Positions 21,194 through 29,877 of a DNA stretch of 45,258 nucleotides are shown here, piece after piece. A program made the position numbers and the translations under genes. Numbering within the stretch: the first letter of the stretch is position 1; every line of letters starts with the position of its first letter. The notes under the pieces were generated by a model, which did not search any database, had not been told where the DNA came from, and saw only the letters and a list, made by a program, of their open reading frames with translations. Source of the stretch: Reclinomonas americana ATCC 50394 (Eukaryota; Jakobida; Jakobea; Jakobida); the NCBI GenBank assembly GCA_048213135.1, contig PS015218.1:57131-102388 (forward strand), given 5' to 3'.

Positions 21194-22133
21194 CGCCGTG
21201 CGTGTGTGCGCTACAGGTATTGCACAGCTGCTGCAAGGTGAAGCACAGCAGAGTGCACGTGCGCGCGTGCGTGTGAGGGAAGCAAGGCGATAAAGTCGGA
21301 CGCGCGTGGACAAAATCACGGAATCTTCGCCAGCCGACGGATACGGCAACTAAACTTGGGCAAAGCAGCAGCGCAGCAGCAACACGACGTGAAACAAGCT
21401 GTTGCCTTTGTGCGCACATGCGTTCTTGGAGCATTGCAATTGCAGTTGCCGATCGCTGCAGTATCGAATTCGAAAACAGGAACCAAATCGATCGATATCG
21501 CATGCACGGCGAGGTCGGCAGGTGCACCCTCGACGGCAAGGAGCAGCCAATGTGCGTGGCTATCTCTAGACCTCACCGGAGCCAACGCCGGCGCAAAATT
21601 ACGAACGTGATACAGAAACGGAATTCGAATAAATTCACTCTGTTTCTGAGTATGGAGAATCAGAAGCACCTGCTCGCACTGCGCCCTAGACACATTAAGA
21701 CGCAGCTCCTGTGCGCGATTCTCGCCACTGTATCCGGAGCGCACGGCGCGCATTGCATGCATGCATGTCCCATCGACGTCGCCGATATCACGTCGCCGAC
21801 GAATGCACACGCCTCATCGCACACACCCAGGCACACACACACACACACACACGCACGGAAGATCAGCAAAGAAGATACTCCCCGCGCCCGACAAAGCTTC
21901 CACAAGCGCACAACGAACGGGACAACTCTCCACAACACGAATTTTGCATTTTTCTNNNNNNNNNNNNNNNNNNNNNNATACGCAATAATTCTGCTCACGT
22001 TCAATTAGGGTACTCTCGCACGCCGTTGGGAGAACGGCGGCGAAGCGTGCACAGAAGTCATTTTTTAGAGATGTGACACGAGGATAGAAAGAGAGGAGAA
22101 GAAGAAGAAGAGGAAAGAGAATGAGTGAGCGGC
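21194..22133. other. Intergenic region, no recognised gene
   Basis: These 940 bp lie between the carrier 1 start and the AGXT2 stop. They contain an (AC)n tract at about 21833-21852, a 22-N gap at 21956-21977, and an open minus-strand frame described separately. The stretch 21420-21640 is richer in A+T and in GAATTC/ATCGAT-type words than its neighbours. I see no convincing RNA gene. Confidence 0.6.
21316..21810 (-). CDS. Possible unrecognised ORF
   Basis: A 164-codon open frame on the minus strand with protein-like stretches (QVLLILHTQKQSEFIRIPF, AHWLLLAVEGAPADLAVHA, SIDLVPVFEFDTAAIG). Its base composition is less GC-rich than the neighbouring exons. No domain is recognised, and no splice partners or conserved start support it. 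It might be a lineage-specific gene, an exon of a gene that continues into the gap, or a chance frame. Confidence 0.25.
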   Translation of the reverse strand: MCIRRRRDIGDVDGTCMHAMRAVRSGYSGENRAQELRLNVSRAQCEQVLLILHTQKQSEFIRIPFLYHVRNFAPALAPVRSRDSHAHWLLLAVEGAPADLAVHAISIDLVPVFEFDTAAIGNCNCNAPRTHVRTKATACFTSCCCCAAALPKFSCRIRRLAKIP

Positions 22134-23925
22134 TTACAGGCCCTTCTCCTTGATGTACTTGCGGGCCACATCCTCGATGCTGTCGATGACGTGCTCCACA
22201 TCGTGCGCCTGGATGCACAGCGGCGGCTGCAGGCGGAACACGTTGCCAGCTGGAAGAACACGCATGTGAGTGGACAATGAGAGACAGAGAGAGAATCACA
22301 ACACGCACCAGCAGAGCCGCGGCCGACGACGACGCCGTACTCGCGGAGGCGGGCGTGCATCTCGCGAGCGTTGCGGGTGCTGTCGTCAGGGGTCTTGCCG
22401 GCAATCTCCAGGCCCTGGAACAGACCACTGCCACGGACCTCCTTCAGCGCCTGCGGAATCTCTCCGCACAGCTTGCTGAGGCGCGAGGTGAACTGCTTGC
22501 CGCGGGCGGCGCAGTTCTCCAGCAGCTTCTCGTCGTCCATCACCTTGATGACGGCGCGGGCGGCGGCCGACGCCACCGGGTTGGCACCGTACGTGTTGAA
22601 CCACATCTTGTGCGCGAACGCGTCGGCAATGCTGCGGCGGCAGGCCAGAGCACCGATGATGCCCACGCCGTTACCCATGCCCTTGGCCATGGTCACCATG
22701 TCGGGCATCACATTGTTGTGCTTCATCTGGAAGCCCCAGAAGGTCTCGCCGCAGCGGTTGAAGCCAGTCTGCACCTCGTCGGCAATCGTCACACCACCGT
22801 GCTTGTTGGTCAGCTCAAAGGCGCTGCGCAGGTAGCCGTCGTGCAGCGGGAAGATGCCGCCGTAGCCTGAGGGTCGTCGGCATGTGTGAACAACAACAAC
22901 GAATATGCATTGGGAGGTGCGCACAACATAACCTTGCAGACTCTCGGCAATGAAACCGCCAATACGGCCGCCCGTCGCAAAGGTAATGTAGTTCTCGTAC
23001 GCCTTGATGTCGTTGGCCGGCAGGTACGCAATGCCGTTGAACATGTTGGCGTAGGCCGGCTGCGTGGACTTGCCAATGGCGGTAACACCAGCGGCGTAGC
23101 CCTGCAGGCCGTGGTACGCCTTGTGCAGCGAGACGAGCTCGTTGCGGCCGGTGTACACCTTGGCCATCTGAATGGCCAAATCGACGGCATCGGAGCCCGA
23201 GTTCACCAAGTGCACAACCTGCAAAAAATGCAGCGTCAGAGGCGAACGCAAGATAGAACATAGAAAGAGAGTGAACACAGCTCCGCACCCAATCCTCGCC
23301 ATCAGGGCGCTTCGGCAGCTTCTCCACCAGCTCGCGCGCCAGCTCCGCCGACTGTTGTGCAAGTGATGCAGCAGCCGCGCGAAATGCGAGTGAGTATCCT
23401 TTCACGGAATGCATGCATGCATGCAACACACAGAGAGAGAGACACACACACCTGCTCGTGGTAGTACATGGTGGTGCAATGCGCCAGCTCCTTCATCTGC
23501 TCAATGGCAGCGTTGATGACGCGCGGGTGGCAGTGACCCACACTGATGCAGAGATTCTGCCCGAGGAGGTCAATGTACTTTTTGCCCGACGAGTCCCACA
23601 TGTACCTGTGTGTGAGTGAGAGAGACAGTGAGTGTGTGTGAGAGCAAAGAGCGAGGGAGAGAGATGTGCGCTGGGCGCGAAACTGCATGCGGCCACGGGT
23701 GAGCACCAACGGCTTATCGTACGCCTCAAAGGTGAGCAGCGACGGCGACATGTAGTGTCGGCGCAGGTGCACTACACGGTCGTAGTCGACTGCGTGAGGG
23801 GGCGCCTCGTCGCCAAAGCCCGCCGCGAGCGAGTCAGTGGCCTTGGCCGCAAACGCACGCACTGCCGCCGAGGCGCGCAGTCCGCCACGCACGCTGGCGC
23901 TATGTTGCACAGCTCGGTGGATCAT
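22134..23925 (-). CDS. AGXT2: Alanine-glyoxylate aminotransferase 2, mitochondrial (class III, PLP)
   Basis: The start MIHRAVQHSASVRGGLRAS is an Arg-rich, acid-free presequence, followed by HYMSPSLLTFEAYDKPLVL. Core features are YMWDSSGKKYIDLLGQN, HCHPRVINAAIEQMK, the PLP-phosphate loop NSGSDAVDLAIQMAK, the ADEVQTGFNR metal/PLP aspartate motif, and the catalytic lysine in TMAKGMGNG. NTYGANPVASAAARAV follows, and the protein ends at TAA 22134. It is near full length for AGXT2 (about 500 residues). The family moves amino groups from alanine, beta-aminoisobutyrate or dimethylarginine to glyoxylate or pyruvate in the matrix. Introns interrupt RMQ/YMW, HEQ/SAE, DW/VVH and LQG/YGG, and all join in phase. 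It sits between mitochondrial carrier genes on the same strand, which suggests but does not prove a functional link. ABAT-like enzymes are less similar. Confidence 0.95.
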
Positions 23926-24674
23926 TCTCTCTTGTTGTGATGTGTTCTCTGCGCGCGCACGACGACGACGGGAGAGGTGAGGGAGGNNNNNNNNNNNNNN
24001 NNNNNNNNNNNNNNNNNNNNNNNNNNNNNNNNNNNNNNNNNNNNNNNNNNNNNNNNNNNNNNNNNNNNNNNNNNNNNNNNNNNNNNNNNNNNNNNNNNNN
24101 NNNNNNNNNNNNNNNNNNNNNNNNNNNNNNNNNNNNNNNNNNNNNNNNNNNNNNNNNNNNNNNNNNNNNNNNNNNNNNNNNNNNNNNNNNNNNNNNNNNN
24201 NNNNNNNNNNNNNNNNNNNNNNNNNNNNNNNNNNNNNNNNNNNNNNNNNNNNNNNNNNNNNNNNNNNNNNNNNNNNNNNNNNNNNNNNNNNNNNNNNNNN
24301 NNNNNNNNNNNNNNNNNNNNNNNNNNNNNNNNNNNNNNNNNNNNNNNNNNNNNNNNNNNNNNNNNNNNNNNNNNNNNNNNNNNNNNNNNNNNNNNNNNNN
24401 NNNNNNNNNNNNNNNNNNNNNNNNNNNNNNNNNNNNNNNNNNNNNNNNNNNNNNNNNNNNNNNNNNNNNNNNNNNNNNNNNNNNNNNNNNNNNNNNNNNN
24501 NNNNNNNNNNNNNNNNNNNNNNNNNNNNNNNNNNNNNNNNNNNNNNNNNNNNNNNNNNNNNNNNNNNNNNNNNNNNNNNNNNNNNNNNNNNNNNNNNNNN
24601 NNNNNNNNNNNNNNNNNNNNNNNNNNNNNNNNNNNNNNNNNNNNNNNNNNNNNNNNATACTTTAAAGATGTCTA
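23926..24674. other. Intergenic, mostly assembly gap
   Basis: This lies between the AGXT2 start and the carrier 2 stop. It is almost entirely a 670-N gap (23987-24656), and nothing can be read in the short flanks. Confidence 0.8.
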
Positions 24675-26626
24675 TCATTGTGGCAGTGCTCTGGAGACGG
24701 CCTCGAAGCAGAAAAAGACAAGCTGTTGCACGCACACAATAAGTGAAAAAGTGAGTGGAGAGAGGAGGGAGCAGATGCGGGCACGAAACTGCATGCATGG
24801 GCAGTGCTCGGATGATTGCTGGCACGAGACCGCGGTGAAAGGCAGCAATGCCTCCTTCGTGCCATATCTGTGTGCAGGCACGAGAGAGATGGGTGAAGGG
24901 CTCCACAAAGAGAGATGGACAAGCAAGCAGCACGCACTTCGCGCACACAGTGCATCAAGGCTGCGAGCGCAACCAGTGAGAAAACCATGCAGTATCGATC
25001 CCTGGCGAAAATGGCACGCAACAAGTGTACTGGCCCGGATGAGCGTTGCTCATGCGCGTCTTCACCACATCGATGGGATACAAGGGTGGCATCCTACAGT
25101 TGCGCTGGCGGTGAGCAAGTTGTTGCACACATAGAGTCACCATCGACGTGACATGAACTTACCACTGCAAGACTCCGGCCACCGCACCTGGATCGGCAAT
25201 CACATGTAAGTGCACCAGATCGCTTACCCAGCTGAACAAAAAGGAATGCACGTACCAGCCACGAGACAGCGCTGCAGAGAGAGCTGATCACCCGGCTTGG
25301 CGTCGGCTGGCGTCAGCGCTCGCTTGGTGATGTCGTCTGCAGACCCAGGCATCTCTTGATTCACACAAACACAAACATGTGCAGCATCCACGGAGGAGAC
25401 GCAACACGTGGGATAGTAGACGCCGAACTGGGTGCCCTCACGAATCATGGTGGCCGACAGACCGCGGAAGAGGCCGTGTCGGAATCCTTCTCTCCTCACC
25501 AGGTCGGCGACACACGCACCGGACCAGCGATAGGGCGCCAGACCGCCTGCCCGTTCCCTGCCTGCCGAAAGCAATCACACACCAAACAGAAAGGAGATCA
25601 GAGAAAAGGAGAGAGTGCAGTGGCGACGTAGGAGCACGGAACCTTGCATGACAATCTTCACACGCTCAAACTAATTAATGCATTGGCGATGAGTGTTTCC
25701 GTTGTCAGTGTCCAAGCAAGTGCGGAAACATAACACGAACGACGTGAGCTCACCACCTGCAACACACATACACACGGTAAGAGACTCGTGCAGTGACAGC
25801 GGATGCCGCTGCACGACGCAACATGCCGAACGGGACCCTGCGCGATACCAGCAAAGAAACCGCAGGCGCCCAACTCCCACACCGACAGCTGCTTGTGCGG
25901 ATCGCCGCCCTGCATCGTGCGTCGCGCCCAACCATTGGAACCGAAGCTGAGAGCAAGTCAGGAACAGTGGCGTGGGGCCAGCGAAGAAAGCCACAACTTT
26001 GCACACCTGATGGCGTACATGATGCCGTCTTTCTCATGCAACGACGAAGGTAAGCGACGATCTGACTCGGAAGCGATACACACACACACGCACTGCAGTG
26101 TAACGCAACAGCCTGCACAGCAGAGAGTCAGCAATCGCATCAACACAGAGGCACACGACGAGGTGATCATGACAAACCACTGACAGGGCTCAACAGGCCG
26201 CGATCTGTGCGATGACACTCGTGAGCATGCAGCGGGGGCGGGTGAGCAAGAGAGAGACGCAACAGAGCGCCCGGTAACCGTCGGCACGGATCATGGACTG
26301 CATCGTGGAGTACTGCATGCATGCAAAGCTCAGTGATCACTCGCAACACTGAGAGAGAGACACACACACACACAGACCATGCCAGCACCGCTGGCGCCAC
26401 GGTGCAGCTGCAGTCGCGTCTTGGCAGTGTCAAAGGGCTGTGCACGATCATGGTCAGCGCCGAGGAAGGGGGAATGCAACTCATGTAGTACTCACAAACA
26501 CAGCAGTGATGCCAATCGCTCCCGCTGTGTGCATCGAGTGGAGTGAGAGTGTGGATGTGGAGGAGGACGGCGGTCAGGAAGAAGACCGATGGAGCCGGCA
26601 GCAAGGTCGTGCACCAGTGCTTGCAT
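24675..26626 (-). CDS. Mitochondrial carrier family protein 2 (tandem paralogue)
   Basis: Many small exons reconstruct a full carrier: MQALVHDLAAGSIG, then GAIGITAVF joined to PFDTAKTRLQLHRG; TMQSMIRAD; RGLLSPVS; DGIMYAI joined to FGSNGWARRTMQGGD; LSVWELGACGFFAGIAQ; FERVKIVMQG; APYRWSGACVADLVRREGF; RHGLFRGLSATMIREG; VLQW and LYPIDVVKTRMSNAHPGQ; IWHEGGIAAFHRGLVPAII; LVFFCFEAVSRALPQ, stop at 24675. Three carrier repeats are present, and the last keeps the proline of the signature (YPIDVVKTR). A 3-nt exon seems needed between GPVRH and FERVK (see the separate entry). Its substrate is unknown; the CAC/ORC branch is the closest by eye. The start is 35 bp after the stop of carrier 3. Confidence 0.88.
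25754..25756 (-). other. Candidate 3-nt microexon (GTG, Val) in carrier 2
   Basis: On the minus strand the sequence reads cag|GTG|gtgagc, with a 66-bp intron upstream (25757-25822) and an 83-bp intron downstream (25671-25753). Paralogue 1 has an uninterrupted Val codon at exactly this place (PLRQ-V-LERVK against PVRH-[V]-FERVK), so including the microexon restores alignment without a gap. The alternative is one long intron 25671-25822, giving a protein one residue shorter. Confidence 0.55.
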
Positions 26627-26659
26627 GACGCGAACGATGGACGACGATTTGTCCTTTGT

Positions 26660-26666
26660 TTTTATT
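26660..26666 (-). terminator. Likely polyadenylation signal AATAAA overlapping the carrier 3 stop
   Basis: The minus strand reads CACAATAAAAAC, with the TAA of AATAAA serving as the stop codon. Only about 35 bp separate it from the next start codon, so the 3' end must be very short or extend into carrier 2. Confidence 0.4.
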
Positions 26667-28475
26667 GTGGCTCGGGAAGTTTGCCGAAGAGCAGTAACAT
26701 GGACGCCTCGTAGCTGAAGAAGACAAGCTGCGTGGAGACCCGGCGAGAGGTCGGTCATCGGAGACAAGGGTCTCGGAAGAATGGAAACGACGTCAACGCA
26801 ACTGCGTGCATCGGAAGTGCTCGTGCCAGTGCTGGGACGAGTCCGCGATGAAAGGCGCCGATGCCGCCCTCGGCGTACAGCTGCAGAACCAGACACACAG
26901 GTCAGTGTGAGAGGATCGAGGCTGTAATGAAAGCGGAGAACGTACCTTGCGAATGCAGTCCCAGACACCTGTACATGTGTTTGTACAAGGGTCTTGGTGA
27001 GCACGTGTGCTGAGTTGCATCGCATCGGACTCGTCGTGCACAAACCAGTGTACTCGCCAGGCAGCGCATTACTCATGCGTGTCTTCACGACGTCGATCGC
27101 GTACAGCGGTGGAAGCCTGCGAAAACAGAGGCAAGGGTGAGCCACCGATGAGACGATCGGTGTGTGCTCGTAGTGCACCATTGCAGCACACCGGCCGCAG
27201 CGCCGGCCACCAGGCACTGCACCAGCGACACGTGGTTGGCGGGCGCATCGGCTGGTCTCAGTGCCTCCTTCACCAGATCGTCTGCCACGCAGCGCAGTGA
27301 ACGAGAGAGTCACGAAGAGAAATCGCTGGGATGCGCCACGCAACAGGCTGGATAGTAGACGGCGAACTGAGCGCATTCGCGAATGGTGGTCGATGTGTTG
27401 CCACGAAAGAGGCCCTGCCTCAAACCCTCTTTCCGAATGAGATCTGCGGCACACGCTCCCGACCAGCGATACGGTGCGTGACCGCCGGCACTTTCACGAG
27501 CTGTCGCACAGTCAGTGAAATGCAAGGAAACTCGACGGCACATGGCGCGTCACCTTGCATCACGATCTTGACACGCTCAAACTGCGCTCCTCCACACACG
27601 AGAATGTTCAAGTGAGAAAAACAACGCCACGGCAATCACCTGGGTGACTGCAAACACGAACCACCTGCGTCGCGGGAGTGAGCCAGCAGCAGCGAGGAGA
27701 AAGACACCACGCTTGCACGCAACATGCGTGGGAGGCGCCTGTGCGAGACCAGCAAAAGCCCCACACAGGGCCAGCTGGTACACCGAGAGTGGCTTGCTGT
27801 CTTCCCCACCCTGCATCGTGCGTCGTGCCCAACCGTATGCTGCAAAACTGCGACATCCGCCCGCGAATGAGATCACAAAGAGGCGAGTTGCCAGCACGCA
27901 GCGTATTCGCACTCACCTGATGGCGTACATGCCACCATCTATTAGCGGCATCGGCGAGGAGAGCACTGCAGTGAGCAAACAACTCCACAGCGACACGGAC
28001 GAGGAGACAACTCACATCCTGCAAGCATGCACCAAAGTGAGGCAACTCGCCACAAGAACGGCTTGCATGCAAGATGCACTCACCGGACACTGGCGACAGC
28101 AGTCCGCGATATAATGAGCGCACACCGTCCTTCCGTACCAGATCGCGCATCGCCGACATCTTTTGCACAAGAAAGGTGATTTCTCCGAGTTTTCGAACAT
28201 GATCACTCACACACACAACACACGGACCATGCCAATGCCGTGTGCGCCGTGATGCACTTGGAGGCGAGTCTTGGCCGTGTCAAACGGCTGCACATGGGTG
28301 AACACAAGAGACGCATGACACGAGAGAGAGAGAGAGAGAGAAAAGGCGACGCACAAAGACAGCCGTGATGCCGATCGATCCAGCTGCGCACTGGTGTCAG
28401 TGGTCGCCACTCACCTCTCTTGTTGCAGCACTCACCGATCGATCCAGCCACCAAGTCCGCGATGAACGCGTCCAT
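26662..28475 (-). CDS. Mitochondrial carrier family protein 3 (tandem paralogue)
   Basis: The start MDAFIADLVAGSIG aligns with carrier 2; two more upstream ATGs are in frame at about 28520. Then come SIGITAVF joined to PFDTAKTRLQVHHG, RKDGVRSLYRGLLSPVSG, FAAYGWARRTMQGGEDS, LALCGAFAGLAQAP, FERVKIVMQ, APYRWSGACAADLIRKEG, LRQGLFRGNTSTTIRE, FAVYYPAC, VSLVQCLVAGAAAGVLQW, LYAIDVVKTRMSNALPGE, AFHRGLVPALARALPMHA and LVFFSYEASMLLLFGKL, with the stop at 26662. The repeat-3 signature proline is replaced by Ala (YAID). An AATAAA element overlaps the stop codon and may be its polyadenylation signal. Exon structure matches carrier 2, including the GTG microexon at 27662-27664. It diverges from UTP11, with 105 bp between starts. 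Confidence 0.88.
27662..27664 (-). other. Candidate 3-nt microexon (GTG, Val) in carrier 3
   Basis: The minus strand reads cag|GTG|gttcgt, between introns 27665-27723 (59 bp) and 27582-27661 (80 bp). Both flanking introns are phase 0. The element sits at the homologous place to 25754-25756 and supplies the Val that is contiguous in carrier 1. Confidence 0.5.
28321..28341 (+). repeat. (GA)n microsatellite in carrier 3 intron
   Basis: A short GA run within an intron. On the gene strand it is a (CT)n pyrimidine tract. Confidence 0.85.
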
Positions 28476-28580
28476 CGCGAAACAAAAGAAGTCCTGCGCA
28501 ACAAGTGTCCTGCCAATCATCATCCCTCGTCCGTCCCTCCCGTGCGCTGGTCATCCACAGCCTTCAATCGCACACACACC

Positions 28581-29823
28581 ATGTCGTCCATGCGCAACCT
28601 CACCAAGCGACGCAACCACAGAGAGGTTGGTCTCCTCTTCATTTCTTTGACTCTCTCTCTGCGTGTCTCTCTGTTGTCACCCACCTCGCCATGGAGTGTG
28701 TGTGATTCCTCCCCTCGCCTTCTTCTTCTTGTTGTTGGGAGAATCGGGGCCTCTTTTTTTGGGGGGCGGTGGTCTGTGCATGTGAATGTGCACTTACACT
28801 CGTTTTCCGCCCAGCGCTCGCAACCCGGCGCCCGCCAACATCGCGGCCTGCTGGAGAAGCACAAGGACTATGTGGAACGCGCTCGTGACTTTCACAAGAA
28901 GGAGGTGAGTCTTCTACTGAGAGTGTGACACACACACACACACACACATCCTCTGGGAGCGGCCTCGTCTCGACCAGCTCACGATGAATGATCACCACGT
29001 AGGATCGTCTGAGGAAACTCACCGAGGCCGCCAGCATGCGCAACCCCGACGAGTTCTACTTCAAGATGATCAACTCGTCCACCAAGAACGGCGTTCACAT
29101 ACAACTGCGACCAGAAGAGGAGCTCGGGAAGCACACGGCTGATGAGCTGCGACTGATGCATACTCAGGACTTGGGCTATCTGCGCATGCGCAAGCAAATG
29201 GAGGAGAAGGTCGGTGTTTGGTGTCGTCTTCTCTCTCTCTCTCACACGCAGTATGTGCGCTGTGCTCACACGTACCACCACCACTGTTGCGCTCGCCAGA
29301 AAATCGAAAAGCTGCAGGGCGAGCTGACCTTTGCGAATGCCGATGGCCCGATCGCCACGGCCTCGCGGCCGACACATCGCGTGTTTGTGTCGTCGGAGGA
29401 GCAAATAGAGGAGTTTGACCCCACCGAGTACTTTGACACGCCGCTGGAGCTGCTGGATGTGAAGCACAACCGGTGAGACCTTCTCGTATTTTCCCCCCGC
29501 TCGCTCTGTCTCGCCCGCGCTCATTTGCCGGCAGACCTCGCACGGCCAAGGTGGCCGAACTGGCGGCCGCCATTGCTGCTGAGGGAGAAAAGGCCGTGGC
29601 TTCCAGGGTGCTGCCGCGGACCACGGAGAAGACACGGAAGCAGCGCAAGCGTTTGTACACGGAGCTTGCCGACCGCATCGATCGTGAGGAGAAGGTCGAT
29701 CGAGTGATTCGCAAGCTGGAGTTGCAGAAGAATCTGATGAACAAGGGCAAGCGACGCAAGGTGGCGCCCGCCAAGGACGGAGAACCGGCGGTGTTCAAGT
29801 GGTCTCGAGAGCGCAAGCGATGA
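28581..29823 (+). CDS. UTP11: U3 snoRNP / SSU-processome protein UTP11
   Basis: Exons 28581-28625, 28815-28904, 29003-29209, 29300-29472 and 29535-29823 give 267 residues, close to the usual ~253. The order is MSSMRNLTKRRNHRE, RSQPGARQHRGLLEKHKDY, MRNPDEFYFKMINSSTKNG, LRLMHTQDLGYLRMRKQM, KIEKLQGEL, a central EQIEEFDPTEYFDTPLELL, RPRTAKVAEL, and a basic tail FKWSRERKR. These match UTP11 block for block (SQPG...HLGLLEKKKDY, NPDEFYYKM, LMRTQD, FNRPR, YKFQSRRKR in the family). UTP11 is a nucleolar component of the small-subunit processome that cleaves pre-18S rRNA. It is convergent with UTP6, a member of the same machine, and the stop codons are 54 bp apart. Confidence 0.96.
28928..28948 (+). repeat. 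(CA)n microsatellite in UTP11 intron
   Basis: About ten CA units just inside the intron that follows the GLLEKHKDY exon. Confidence 0.85.
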
Positions 29824-29877
29824 ACCTCCAATGTTAATTAACCACGAAAGCATGTTTGATGATTGTTTGTTTGTTGT

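Noticed and set aside
26626-26656. Carriers 3 and 2 as one fused six-repeat protein
   Set aside because: Carrier 3 has a clean TAA at 26664-26662 at the expected carrier length, and carrier 2 has its own ATG aligned with carrier 3's start.
24660-28475. Carriers 2 and 3 as pseudogenes because of their many interrupted frames
   Set aside because: Every interruption can be removed by a GT...AG intron in phase, all three carrier repeats remain, and no in-frame stop is left in the joined exons.
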